Notes: generated from the sequence alone by a model not told the origin. DNA of 32,829 bases from Neptuniibacter caesariensis (GCF_000153345.1 NZ_CH724125.1:784595-817423), one strand, 5' to 3'; shown: positions 24,270 through 32,624, numbered from the stretch's first letter. Translations and numbers: made by a program.

Positions 24270-24581
24270 GTAGTTGAGCCTCTCTTCATGTTTTTAGTTT
24301 TTGAGAGCAGCGGTTCCTTGAGACATGGTATCCGCTTAAAATCTGCCAAAGAGTTTTGATTAATCGCAAGGCAGACTTCTATAAATATCGGAAAATGATC
24401 GGTAATGCGATTGAATATGACTATCTTGTTACTAGACTGTAATAAATTTAGTTAGTGTGTGGGTGCAAAAAAACGATTGCATTCATTAAGTTAGTTAATG
24501 AACGAATCTTCTCTGTGAAAGTTGAATTTTTTTCAATGCTTTTCACATATTAATGAATTGAATATTGAGATTAACAATCCT
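24270..24581. other. Divergent rmf / rlmKL intergenic region
   Basis: About 312 AT-rich bases carrying the 5' leaders and promoters of rmf (minus) and rlmKL (plus). No gene is supported. The best rlmKL promoter I see is TTGTTA (24426) with TAGTTA 17 bases on, which is weak. The clearest structure is the inverted repeat at 24482-24502. Confidence 0.5.
24482..24502. repeat. Palindrome TTCATTAA-N5-TTAATGAA
   Basis: Eight-base arms in perfect inverted order, separated by GTTAG, 80 bases before the rlmKL ATG. The size and symmetry suit a binding site for a dimeric regulator such as TetR- or MarR-type. I know no specific regulator with this motif. Confidence 0.45.
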
Positions 24582-26717
24582 ATGAAACTGTTTCTTACCT
24601 GTCCAAAGGGTCTTGAGTTGCTTCTGGAAGAGGAGCTACAACAGCTGGGAATTTCTGAAACTAAGCAGACAGTTGCAGGTGTACAGTGCCAGGGAGAGTT
24701 AGAAGATGCCTACCGTATCTGTTTATGGTCCAGGCTGGCCAACCGTGTCCTGATGCCATTATGGGAAGGTGAGGCTGAAACAGCGGATGATCTTTATCAG
24801 TCGGTCCAGCAAGTTGATTGGTTATCTCATATGCGCAGTGAAGGCACGTTGTTAATCGATTTCAGTGGTCAGACCCGCGGTATCAATAACACGCATTTTG
24901 GCGCTCTCAAAGTTAAAGATGCCATTGTTGACCAGATCCGAGATAAGACGGGTGCACGCCCTAGTATTGATAAGGTGGCTCCTGATCTGCGTATCAATGT
25001 GCGCATGCACCGCGGTAAGATTACTGTCGCACTGGATCTATCTGGAGACAGCCTGCATCGAAGGGCTTACCGCCTTAAAGCAGGTGAAGCGCCTATGAAA
25101 GAAAACCTGGCCGCAGCAGTATTGATCCGTAGTGGTTGGCCGCAAAGGTCAGAAGACAACGCAGTGCTGCTGGACCCTATGTGTGGTTCAGGCACATTGT
25201 TGATTGAAGCGGCTTTGATGGCTGCGGATATAGCGCCGGGGCTCCAGCGTAAGCGTTATGGCTTTTCACGCTGGACAGGGCATCACAAGGAAATCTGGGA
25301 TGGGCTGATTGCTGAAGCTAAGGCAAGGAAGGCGAAAGGGTTACTTGCGCTGTCAGCTCAATTGGTGGGTCGTGATCAGGACAAACAGGTATTACGCTCA
25401 GCGAGACAAAATGCGGAGCGGGCAGGCGTTGCTGAATTTATCGACTTTGCAACCTGCCGTTTGGAAGATCTGGAACGCTCTGCGTTGCCTGAAGGCAACG
25501 GACTGCTGGTAACCAATCCTCCTTACGGTGAGCGATTGGGTGAAACCCAGCAGCTGATGTTTCTTTACCGCCACCTGGGGGACAAGCTGAAAGCTCAGTT
25601 TGCTGGCTGGACTGCGGCGATTTTTACTTCAAATCCTGACCTTTGCAAAGTTATGGGGCTACGTGCTGATAAGCAATACAAGCTCTTTAACGGTGCACTA
25701 GAAAGTCGCCTGTTTGTCTATCCGGTCTCTGAACGACGCGAGAAAGCTGAGGAGCCTGGTGAGGTAAAACTGAGCGACGGGGCACAGATGTTTGCTAACC
25801 GCCTCCTGAAAAACAAAAAACAACTCGCAAAATGGGTTAAGCGCGAAGAGATTGAATGCTATCGCGTATACGATGCTGATATTCCTGAATACTCGGTCGC
25901 GGTTGATCTCTATGGTGATGAAGTGCATGTCCAAGAGTACCAGGCACCTAAGAAGATAGACCCTGTAAAAACCTTTGCTCGCTTACAGGATGTAATGAAT
26001 GCATTACCTGTGGCTCTGCAGATTCCGGCCGAGAAGGTAATCCTTAAACAGCGGAAAAAGCAGCAGGGGAGCAGCCAATACGAGAAGCATTCAGAGACTC
26101 ATCGCTTTAAAGAGATGAATGAGCATGGTTGTCGCCTGTTGGTGAACCTACATGATTACCTCGACACGGGTCTGTTTCTTGATCATCGCCCCATTCGTTA
26201 CCGTATTCAGCAGGAAGCGGCTGGAAAGGATGTGTTGAACCTGTTCTGTTATACGGGCACTGCTTCGGTGCATGCTGCAAAAGGGGGCGCTAAGAGTACA
26301 ACCAGTGTTGATATGTCTGCGACTTACCTTAATTGGGCCAAGCGCAATATGGACCTTAATGGGCTGGATAACGAACAGAATTTACAAGTTCAGTCTGACT
26401 GCCTGAAGTGGCTGAGAGTCCAGCGTGGCGAGGCATATGACCTGATCTTCATGGACCCGCCGACCTTCTCCAATTCTAAACGAATGGAAGGTGTTCTTGA
26501 TGTACAAAGGGATCATGTTGATCTTATCGATGGCGCAATGCGTTTACTTCGTAAAGAGGGTGTACTGTACTTTTCCAATAATTATCGACGCTTCAAAATC
26601 GATCACGATGCACTGGCTGATTACCAGATTGAAGAGATCACCAGAGCCACTTTAGACCCTGATTTTAAGCGAAATGATAAGATTCACTGCTGTTTCCGCA
26701 TCACTCATAAAGCTTAA
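24582..26717 (+). CDS. rlmL: Bifunctional 23S rRNA methyltransferase RlmKL
   Basis: Makes m2G2445 (RlmL half) and m7G2069 (RlmK half) in 23S rRNA. I place the start at ATG 24582 (MKLFLTCPKGLELLLEEEL), matching the family N-terminus; a frame from 24522 adds 20 residues without support. That gives 711 residues, close to E. coli 702. Order: THUMP domain (about 45-155), then the RlmL SAM site DPMCGSGT (near 197) with NPPY (near 311). The RlmK domain has LNLFCYTGTASVHAA (near 553) and DPPTFSNSKRM (near 624). The two halves are fused as in most gammaproteobacteria. Confidence 0.96.
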   Translation: MKLFLTCPKGLELLLEEELQQLGISETKQTVAGVQCQGELEDAYRICLWSRLANRVLMPLWEGEAETADDLYQSVQQVDWLSHMRSEGTLLIDFSGQTRGINNTHFGALKVKDAIVDQIRDKTGARPSIDKVAPDLRINVRMHRGKITVALDLSGDSLHRRAYRLKAGEAPMKENLAAAVLIRSGWPQRSEDNAVLLDPMCGSGTLLIEAALMAADIAPGLQRKRYGFSRWTGHHKEIWDGLIAEAKARKAKGLLALSAQLVGRDQDKQVLRSARQNAERAGVAEFIDFATCRLEDLERSALPEGNGLLVTNPPYGERLGETQQLMFLYRHLGDKLKAQFAGWTAAIFTSNPDLCKVMGLRADKQYKLFNGALESRLFVYPVSERREKAEEPGEVKLSDGAQMFANRLLKNKKQLAKWVKREEIECYRVYDADIPEYSVAVDLYGDEVHVQEYQAPKKIDPVKTFARLQDVMNALPVALQIPAEKVILKQRKKQQGSSQYEKHSETHRFKEMNEHGCRLLVNLHDYLDTGLFLDHRPIRYRIQQEAAGKDVLNLFCYTGTASVHAAKGGAKSTTSVDMSATYLNWAKRNMDLNGLDNEQNLQVQSDCLKWLRVQRGEAYDLIFMDPPTFSNSKRMEGVLDVQRDHVDLIDGAMRLLRKEGVLYFSNNYRRFKIDHDALADYQIEEITRATLDPDFKRNDKIHCCFRITHKA

Positions 26718-26819
26718 CGGGCTTTTTTAGTGCGGATCGACTGTTTTGGCATGCATAGTGCTTTATAAAAGAGCATAAATAGTTTGTCGTTTTTTAGAGC
26801 TCTGATAGGTATTAACGCT

Positions 26820-26841
26820 AAAGCCCGTAATTACGGGCTTT
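26820..26841. terminator. Perfect palindrome downstream of rlmKL
   Basis: AAAGCCCG-TAATTA-CGGGCTTT is an exact inverted repeat about 100 bases after the rlmKL stop, followed by TGTGTT. It probably acts as the rlmKL terminator, although its T tract is short. A weaker AAAGC/GCTTT stem with six T lies right at the stop codon (about 26708-26729). Confidence 0.6.
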
Positions 26842-26883
26842 GTGTTAAAAAACTCTGAGAAACACGATGAGCTAATAATAAAT

Positions 26884-26913
26884 TGCACACTAATGGTGCA
26901 CCATAATGGTGCT
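26884..26913 (+). promoter_or_regulatory. Two overlapping NtrC-like sites upstream of the ammonium transporter
   Basis: TGCACACTAATGGTGCA (26884-26900) and TGCACCATAATGGTGCT (26897-26913) each match TGCACC-N5-GGTGCA with one mismatch and share four bases. They closely resemble the NtrC enhancer sites of E. coli glnA as I remember them. A further half-site TGGTGCA is at 26937-26943. I found no GG-N10-GC sigma-54 core between them and the start, so the promoter they act on is unclear. Confidence 0.55.
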
Positions 26914-26967
26914 GAAATATTATTTCGGTACAACTATGGTGCACAAGGCCAAAACAGGAGACTGTCA

Positions 26968-28176
26968 GTGGAAAACGTCAATAGCGCAGTAGAGACGCTT
27001 ATCCAGAGTTCCAATACTCTATTTATCCTAATGGGCGCAATCATGGTATTTGCCATGCACGCCGGATTTGCCTTCCTGGAGGTAGGTACCGTACGCCATA
27101 AAAACCAGGTGAATGCACTGGTTAAAATCCTGACCGATTTTGGTTTTTCTGCCATGGCATACTTCTTTGTCGGTTACTGGGTAGCCTACGGCGTGACTTT
27201 CTTCTCGCCTGCAGCTGAGTTGGCGGCTAACAACGGTTATGAGCTTGTTAAGTTCTTCTTCCTGATGACTTTCGCGGCAGCTATTCCAGCGATTGTGTCA
27301 GGTGGTATTGCTGAGCGTGGTAAGTTCTGGCCATTCCTGATTGCTTCTGCACTGATTGTTGCTTTTGTTTACCCATTCTTTGAAGGGATTATCTGGAACG
27401 GCAACTATGGTTTCCAAGCGTGGTTGGAAGAGAGTTTTGGTGCAGGTTTCCATGATTTCGCAGGCTCTGTTGTCGTGCACGGTGTTGGTGGTTGGCTAGC
27501 CTTGGTTGCGGTGCTGATGCTCGGTATTCGTAATGGTCGTTATAAAGGTGGCCGTCTTGTCGCATTCCCGCCATCAAATATTCCTTTCCTGGCGCTGGGT
27601 GCCTGGATTCTTTGTATTGGCTGGTTTGGTTTCAACGTCATGTCTGCTCAGACAATGGATGGAATCTCTGGCCTGGTCGCTGTTAATACGCTGATGGCGA
27701 TGGTCGGCGGTATTATCACTGCCCTGATCTTTGGTAAGAATGACCCTGGTTTCATACACAACGGGCCTTTGGCTGGTTTGGTTGCTGTTTGTGCCGGCTC
27801 TGATGTGATGCATCCAATGGGTTCGTTGGTTGTTGGCGCGGTTGCGGGTGCAATTTTTGTTGTACTGTTCACGATTCAGCAGAACAAGTGGAAGATTGAT
27901 GATGTGCTGGGTGTATGGCCTCTTCACGGTGTATGTGGTGCCTGGGGTGCGATCGCTTGCGGTATCTTCGGTACTGAAGCTTTAGGTGGCCTGGGTGGAG
28001 TTAGCCTGATGTCGCAGATCATCGGTACAGTAGCGGGTATTGCTGTGGCTGTGATTGGTGGTGTGATTGTTTATGGCGGTGTTAAAGCGGTTTGTGGGTT
28101 GCGTTTGTCTCAGGAAGAAGAGTACAACGGTGCTGACTTGTCGATCCATAAGATTGAATCAACATGCGATAATTAA
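26968..28176 (+). CDS. amt: Ammonium transporter (Amt family)
   Basis: 402 residues from GTG 26968, which has AGGAG 7 bases upstream. The frame continues to 26842 but that part covers the regulatory palindromes and is not coding. It is an 11-helix trimeric channel conducting ammonia/ammonium. The pore twin histidines are His171 (VVHGVGGW) and His320 (PLHGVCGAWG), spaced as in E. coli AmtB (168/318), with the conserved Asp in FHDFAGS. The start region FAFLEVGTVRHKNQVN is typical. The cytosolic tail is short. Unusually, no glnK gene lies beside it. Ends in a strong bidirectional terminator. Confidence 0.95.
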   Translation: MENVNSAVETLIQSSNTLFILMGAIMVFAMHAGFAFLEVGTVRHKNQVNALVKILTDFGFSAMAYFFVGYWVAYGVTFFSPAAELAANNGYELVKFFFLMTFAAAIPAIVSGGIAERGKFWPFLIASALIVAFVYPFFEGIIWNGNYGFQAWLEESFGAGFHDFAGSVVVHGVGGWLALVAVLMLGIRNGRYKGGRLVAFPPSNIPFLALGAWILCIGWFGFNVMSAQTMDGISGLVAVNTLMAMVGGIITALIFGKNDPGFIHNGPLAGLVAVCAGSDVMHPMGSLVVGAVAGAIFVVLFTIQQNKWKIDDVLGVWPLHGVCGAWGAIACGIFGTEALGGLGGVSLMSQIIGTVAGIAVAVIGGVIVYGGVKAVCGLRLSQEEEYNGADLSIHKIESTCDN

Positions 28177-28192
28177 TGTCGTGTAGTATCCA

Positions 28193-28221
28193 AAAAAAGC
28201 CGGGCGATGCCCGGCTTTTTT
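28193..28221. terminator. Strong bidirectional terminator, amt / haem operon
   Basis: AAAAAAGCCGGGC-GAT-GCCCGGCTTTTTT: a 13-bp perfect stem with A and T runs on both sides. It ends amt on the plus strand and the haem operon on the minus strand. The stop codon of the last haem-operon gene (28220-28222) overlaps its edge. Confidence 0.95.
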
Positions 28222-28666
28222 ATTGTTCTGACAAAGTCATCGATAGGCTGGTTTTGTCATTTGGGCTTATTTCAAATGCCGGGCTGACTTGCCGATAATC
28301 TTCAGATCCGGTTTTGTGCGGATCACCACTACTGGAAATTTTAACGACGAGTACAAGTTCTTTATGCCCTTTAAGGGTGAACATAGGCAAAACGTTGTCT
28401 TTTTCAGTCAGGGTTGTTTTAAACGGTAGCTGATCTAGCCTGGTTGTTTTTGAACTCAGTGGGATCTTTGAGCCTGGAGAGGTGAGGTAAACATGTACCG
28501 GCCAGTTTTGGCTAAAACGTTCAGTTGGTAGCTTATTGCTAATAGTTACACCGATTTGAAAAACAGGGGAGCTTTGCTCTTCGGCAATGCTAACGTTTGT
28601 CACCATGAGAGACGTTAAGAAACATGTCGTTAATACCCAAGCACCGATTCTTGTATTCATTTTCAA
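28220..28666 (-). CDS. Secreted protein resembling the CcmI/CcmH C-terminal domain
   Basis: 148 residues with a signal peptide (WVLTTCFLTSLMVTNVSIA, cleavage before EEQSSP), so periplasmic. The mature part reads VHVYLTSPGSKIPLSSKTTRLDQLPFKTTLTEKDNVLPMFTLKGHKELVLVVKISSSGDPHKTGSEDYRQ in outline. That resembles the periplasmic C-terminal domain of the cytochrome c maturation protein CcmI (pattern PLAv, LP..v.L.D, v.ArvS.sG), but with no TPR or membrane part. This is my recognition, not a search result. AGGAG (28673-28677) overlaps the hmuV stop, giving ideal spacing to TTG 28666; ATG 28660 is the alternative. It is the last gene of the haem-uptake operon. Confidence 0.72.
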   Translation of the reverse strand: MKMNTRIGAWVLTTCFLTSLMVTNVSIAEEQSSPVFQIGVTISNKLPTERFSQNWPVHVYLTSPGSKIPLSSKTTRLDQLPFKTTLTEKDNVLPMFTLKGHKELVLVVKISSSGDPHKTGSEDYRQVSPAFEISPNDKTSLSMTLSEQ

Positions 28667-28675
28667 ACTTAACTC

Positions 28676-29467
28676 CTAGCTGTAGTGCCCTGAAGAAATA
28701 ACCAAAGGCTTCCCGCTCTGTGGGTGTTTAATCACATCAACTTTGATATCGAATAGTTGCTCAATAAGGGGTGGTTGCAGTGACGTTTCGATTGTTCCTT
28801 CGGTGTGCACTTTTCCTTCTTTAAGCATGACAATTCTGTCGGCATATTCGGCGGCTAGATTGAGATCATGCAATATGGCTACTACCCCTACACCTTGCTG
28901 ACTGATTGTTTTAGCTTGATTCAGGATCATATGTTGATGAGGCAGGTCTAACGCGGATGTAGGTTCATCGAGGAGTAGGTAGCGTTCTGCGAAAACGGGT
29001 GTTTCTTCCCATATTTGAGCTAATACTCGTGCAAGCTGTACCCGTTGCTTCTCGCCACCAGAAAGTGAAAGGTAAGAGGCGTTTGAAAGATGCTCAGCAT
29101 CGACAAGTTGTAGGGCATGAAGCGCTATTTCCTGGTCTCTGATGCGACCAGAGCTGTGGGGCAGTCTTCCTAAGAGGACAACTTCATAAGCACTGAATGG
29201 GAAATTTAGTCCGGAAGATTGGGGGAGTACGCCCATCTGTAGCGCAATTTGTTCAGGTTCCCACTCTGTGTAGGCTCGTCCGTTCAGTTCGACAGTCCCA
29301 TTAAAAAAAGCATATTCCCGAGTGAGTACCTTGAACAGCGATGACTTTCCAGCGCCGTTAGGCCCTACAATAGCCACGAGTTCGCCTGGATGAACCGCAA
29401 AGTTAATATCTTCCAAAAGCATCTTATTTCCGATCAGTAAGCTGATATTTTTTGCGATCAGGCTCAT
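28676..29467 (-). CDS. hmuV: Haem ABC transporter ATP-binding protein
   Basis: A 263-residue ABC ATPase that powers haem import through HmuU. Walker A GPNGAGKSS is at 35-43. The signature LSGGEKQR is at 135-142 within the HmuV-typical LSGGEKQRVQLARVLAQIW, and Walker B with catalytic Glu (LLLDEP) is at 164-169. A switch His follows in VAILHDLNLAAEYADR. Overlaps hmuU by 4 bases, so translation is coupled. The start codon is ATG 29467. Confidence 0.95.
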   Translation of the reverse strand: MSLIAKNISLLIGNKMLLEDINFAVHPGELVAIVGPNGAGKSSLFKVLTREYAFFNGTVELNGRAYTEWEPEQIALQMGVLPQSSGLNFPFSAYEVVLLGRLPHSSGRIRDQEIALHALQLVDAEHLSNASYLSLSGGEKQRVQLARVLAQIWEETPVFAERYLLLDEPTSALDLPHQHMILNQAKTISQQGVGVVAILHDLNLAAEYADRIVMLKEGKVHTEGTIETSLQPPLIEQLFDIKVDVIKHPQSGKPLVISSGHYS

Positions 29468-30528
29468 ATGCTAAACCTCTTGGCTCGGAAAATGATTAAT
29501 GCAATGAAGAAGGGGCCGCCGATAATGGAGGTGATTAATCCGATCGGTAACTCCGCGGGGGCGATGATGGTACGAGATAGCATGTCAGCGCAAAGTAGAA
29601 AAAGACCTCCGAGTAATGCCGATGCCGGCAATAAATAGCGGTGGTCTGGTCCAAGTGTCATTCTTATTAAGTGGGGGACGATCAATCCGACAAACCCTAT
29701 CATACCCGCCACCGCGACAGCAGCACCGACGGCTAAAGCGGAAAGTAATATGACCTGGCGCTTTATTTTGTCAACGTTCACGCCCAGGTGGCGCGCTTCC
29801 GATTCACCTAAAAGTAATGCATTCAGGCTGCGAGCTTTAGCAGGAATCATAATAATGGCCAGTATGATTAAAGTGCCGGACACAAGTACCGATTCCCAAG
29901 TGGCGCCACCGAGGCTACCCATCGACCAAAAGGTGAGGGTGCGTAGCTGATTGTCATCCGCCAAATAAGTAAAAATTCCAATACCAGCACCCGTTACAAT
30001 GTTGATCGCTATGCCTGCCAGGAGCATGGTGACAATTGAGGTGCCAAATTTATTAGTCGCTATCCTTGCGACAAGCAATGTCGTTAGAAAGCCACCGAGA
30101 AAAGCTGCAACAACAAGGCTATAAGGCTCAAGCCAGTCTTTAAGAAAAAACAGCGGCCCGCTTCCCAATACGATCATACCAACGGCAGCAAATGCAGCTC
30201 CCCCGGATACCCCGATTAGGCCTGGATCAGCTAAAGGGTTACGGAACAGTCCCTGGATGGCTGCTCCACTGACTGCCAGGGCTGAGCCAACCAGGATGCT
30301 TAAAATAGCGCGCGGAAGGCGAATCTGTTCAATAATGGTGGCGATATGAGTTGGGATATCTGTATTGATAAACCCAAGAGTACTCGCCAGCGAAACAATA
30401 GCGTCCCAGGGGCTGATATCCATAGGACCGACAGTTGTGGATACTGGTAGTGCGATACATAGTGCTATGGCCAGCACGCTAATGCTGGCCATAATAAAAC
30501 GACGTTTTTGATCTAATGCGATGTTCAT
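29464..30528 (-). CDS. hmuU: Haem ABC transporter permease (FecCD family)
   Basis: A 354-residue inner-membrane permease with about ten hydrophobic helices. It is recognisable as FecCD/BtuC type by LRLPRAILSILVGSALAVSGAAIQGLFRNPLADPGLIGVSGGAA near the N-terminus, and by GFVGLIVPHLIRMTLGPDHRYLLPASALLGG with LPIGLITSIIGGPFFI near the C-terminus. The stretch between (SEARHLGVNVDKIK) carries the coupling helix that contacts the ATPase. Its start overlaps hmuT by 4 bases and its end overlaps hmuV by 4. Confidence 0.95.
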   Translation of the reverse strand: MNIALDQKRRFIMASISVLAIALCIALPVSTTVGPMDISPWDAIVSLASTLGFINTDIPTHIATIIEQIRLPRAILSILVGSALAVSGAAIQGLFRNPLADPGLIGVSGGAAFAAVGMIVLGSGPLFFLKDWLEPYSLVVAAFLGGFLTTLLVARIATNKFGTSIVTMLLAGIAINIVTGAGIGIFTYLADDNQLRTLTFWSMGSLGGATWESVLVSGTLIILAIIMIPAKARSLNALLLGESEARHLGVNVDKIKRQVILLSALAVGAAVAVAGMIGFVGLIVPHLIRMTLGPDHRYLLPASALLGGLFLLCADMLSRTIIAPAELPIGLITSIIGGPFFIALIIFRAKRFSI

Positions 30529-31379
30529 TGTTGAGCTGTTTTGAGTTGTGGGTAGAATTTTTCGGACAGCTCATGGATTGCGTCACCAATACGTGGGCCA
30601 AATCCTAGTAGATACATGCCTTCCATACTAATTAGTCCCTGGGCTTTAGCGGCTTTCGTAAGCATGAACCCCGGTTGGCTAAATAACTTATCAGCTGGAA
30701 TGCTGTGTTCTTTGCGCGCCATCATTAAAATTATGTCAGGGTTCGCAACGGCAACAGCCTCAGGGGTGATCGGTTTATAGCCTTCAAGTCCTTCGATCGC
30801 ATTGATGCCGCCGGCTAGTTTGATCATGCTTTCTGCATGAGTATTGTGGCCCGCGACTATTGGGCTTTTTTCATTCATACCAAGAACGAATAAAACCCGA
30901 ACCGGTTGTTTTACCTGCTTGGTTTTCGCTTTTGCGGCTTCAATTCTCGACTGGACATCATTCCAAAGTATTTCGCCCTTATCTGCTTTACCTAATAGTT
31001 CAGCAATGCCGGTAATTTTAGCCTGCACCGCTTCAATGGTTGGTTTTGCGCTAAATTGCTTAATCTTAAGGCCCGTCTGTCTGAGTTGATTAATGCTTTT
31101 GGGTGGTCCGGACTCTTCGGTTATTAAAAGCAGGTCGGGGTTCAGTGAGAGAACACCTTCTACGGAGATCGCCCGCTTATAGCCTATCTGCGGTAGTTGA
31201 GTAGCGCTCTCAGGGTAATTAGACGTGGTATCGACACCGACAAGTGTATCCTCTGCTTGTAAGGCATAAATGATTTCAGTCAGGGAGCCGTCAGCGGTAA
31301 CAATGCGTTCAGTGGATGCAGCCACCGGCTGCATCCACAAAACTGCACAGGTAGAAATGAGCAGTTTCTTTAATTTCAT
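30525..31379 (-). CDS. hmuT: Periplasmic haem-binding protein
   Basis: A 284-residue class III substrate-binding protein. A signal peptide covers residues 1 to about 22 (KKLLISTCAVLWMQPVAAS). The mature start ERIVTADGSLTEIIYAL, then VGVDTTSNYPESATQLPQIGYKRAISVEGVLSLNPDLLL, is typical of HmuT/ShuT. A tyrosine normally binds haem iron in these proteins, and Tyr59 or Tyr67 is a candidate here. It hands haem to HmuUV. It overlaps hmuS and hmuU by 4 bases each. Confidence 0.94.
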   Translation of the reverse strand: MKLKKLLISTCAVLWMQPVAASTERIVTADGSLTEIIYALQAEDTLVGVDTTSNYPESATQLPQIGYKRAISVEGVLSLNPDLLLITEESGPPKSINQLRQTGLKIKQFSAKPTIEAVQAKITGIAELLGKADKGEILWNDVQSRIEAAKAKTKQVKQPVRVLFVLGMNEKSPIVAGHNTHAESMIKLAGGINAIEGLEGYKPITPEAVAVANPDIILMMARKEHSIPADKLFSQPGFMLTKAAKAQGLISMEGMYLLGFGPRIGDAIHELSEKFYPQLKTAQQ

Positions 31380-32461
31380 TCGGTGATTTCCTCACTCAGT
31401 GTTGATTCAGCCAGCTCTCGCCATGCAGGGTTTTCTGGTGTGCCTTCTTGACGGACACCAAAGAATTGAGCCACTGTCTCTCCCTCTGCATCGTAAAATT
31501 CCAGTGAAGTTACGATGCCATCTTCAGTGGGTTTGCGGATGAGCCAGGCGGATGTGATTTCAGGTTTTAGCAGGTGTAGATTAAATTCGGGGTCAAGAAC
31601 GTTCAGCCACGGCCCCATGGTTTTAATGGTCTCTACTTGACCGGTATGGATCTGGATGTTGCCGTGATTACCCACGAAGCACATGATCGGCAGTTGAGTG
31701 TCAGCTGCTGTGTTGAGGATGCGCTCAAGTTCTGTGGTAGAGATAGGTATAGCGTTTGGAGCACCTGCCAGCCTGAAAGCTTGCTCTCGACTGATTTTGT
31801 AACGACGCAGCATGCCAAAGAACTGGTGGACATCGGTCATCTTATTCCAGTCTACACGTAGCTGTTCTGCATCTACCTCAGTGTCATCGGCATACTCTGG
31901 TCGATCGGAATCGTTGCTGTAAGCAAGCGCGCTTTCCTGATCCGGATTTATAAACCGCTCAACAAGTTCGATATATGCTTCAGTGTTGCTGTCGGGTTGC
32001 ATAAATACTTTCTGAATAGCAACGCCGGCTTTATCAAAGAACTGCAAACTGAAACGTTCACCGCGCGGGGTTTCTTCTGCAACGGCAAAGCCATATGCCC
32101 AGCGGGTCAGGATGATACGCAGGTCAATTTTTCGATCATCGGTAATGACCAAACCCATTGGCCCATTGATTTTTACGTTGCTATAGATCCCTTTGCGTTC
32201 ATGAACCGCCGCTTTGTTGCGGGTCAGGCTCATGATGTAGCCTAGCGTAGGTAATGCCTCGATCTGTTCTTTGAACTGCTTGTTAAGGCGGACGGATCGT
32301 ACACCGCACTGGTTGTCGATCAGGTCTGCTTCGGGGACATTTAATTGGTCCGCAGCGTCTTTACGGCGAAGTTTGGGATTGTTGTTCAGCAGTTCATCGT
32401 ACTGTTCCTGTAGCCGACAGGGGGTGGATTCTCTGCTGAAAACTGAAGCTAGATTGCTCAT
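31376..32461 (-). CDS. hmuS: Hemin-degrading / haem-trafficking factor HmuS (HemS/ChuS family)
   Basis: A 361-residue cytoplasmic haem-binding protein built from two similar halves. Members degrade haem or carry it from the transporter. The likely haem ligand is His212 in DVHQFFGMLRR, equivalent to His196 of Yersinia HemS. TRNKAAVHERKGIYSNVKINGPMGLV in the first half and NHGNIQIHTGQVETIKTMGPWLNV in the second are the repeated family motifs. AGAGGA lies 7 bases before ATG 32461. First of the four overlapping genes; hemP lies 219 bases upstream. Confidence 0.96.
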   Translation of the reverse strand: MSNLASVFSRESTPCRLQEQYDELLNNNPKLRRKDAADQLNVPEADLIDNQCGVRSVRLNKQFKEQIEALPTLGYIMSLTRNKAAVHERKGIYSNVKINGPMGLVITDDRKIDLRIILTRWAYGFAVAEETPRGERFSLQFFDKAGVAIQKVFMQPDSNTEAYIELVERFINPDQESALAYSNDSDRPEYADDTEVDAEQLRVDWNKMTDVHQFFGMLRRYKISREQAFRLAGAPNAIPISTTELERILNTAADTQLPIMCFVGNHGNIQIHTGQVETIKTMGPWLNVLDPEFNLHLLKPEITSAWLIRKPTEDGIVTSLEFYDAEGETVAQFFGVRQEGTPENPAWRELAESTLSEEITE

Positions 32462-32494
32462 TTCTTATTCCTCTAATAGAAGCTTTCAGAAAGG

Positions 32495-32512
32495 GTTCTG
32501 CAAAAACAGAAC
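32495..32512. repeat. Short hairpin in the hmuS leader
   Basis: GTTCTG-CAAAAA-CAGAAC, a 6-bp perfect stem about 34 bases upstream of the hmuS ATG. In the minus-strand transcript its loop is U-rich. A smaller repeat, AGACA-ACA-TGTCT, is at 32531-32543. Confidence 0.4.
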
Positions 32513-32548
32513 AGCTGGCAAATCCAAGTAAGACAACATGTCTGATAT

Positions 32549-32624
32549 GGCAGCCAGCAACACGCAAGTAGAACTACAGCGATCACACTGTATTAGGTTG
32601 TTCTACAAGCGGTTGCTGGCTGCC
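32549..32624. repeat. Long stacked imperfect palindrome between hemP and hmuS
   Basis: The outer arms GGCAGCCAGCAAC (32549-32561) and 32612-32624 are perfectly complementary over 13 bp. Inside, a 3-bp CGC/GCG stem follows one unpaired A. Then comes an AA/AA internal loop and a 7-bp stem, GTAGAAC/GTTCTAC (32568-32574 with 32600-32606). A distal TACAG/CTGTA stem is at 32575-32592. In total about 28 pairs in 76 bases. No T tract follows on either strand, so it is not an intrinsic terminator. It may be an RNA processing or attenuation element, or a dispersed REP-like repeat. Confidence 0.7.

Noticed and set aside
26842-26967. N-terminal extension of the ammonium transporter
   Set aside because: The extra residues cover the NtrC-like palindromes and do not match the family; GTG 26968 has a well-spaced AGGAG.
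27574-27927. 117-codon minus-strand frame inside amt
   Set aside because: It is a low-complexity shadow of the transporter gene without a ribosome-binding site or recognisable domain.
32549-32624. The hemP–hmuS hairpin as an integron attC site
   Set aside because: Its size, bulges and stacked stems resemble attC, but the terminal R-box sequences (RYYYAAC / GTTRRRY) are absent and no integrase or cassette-like genes are near.
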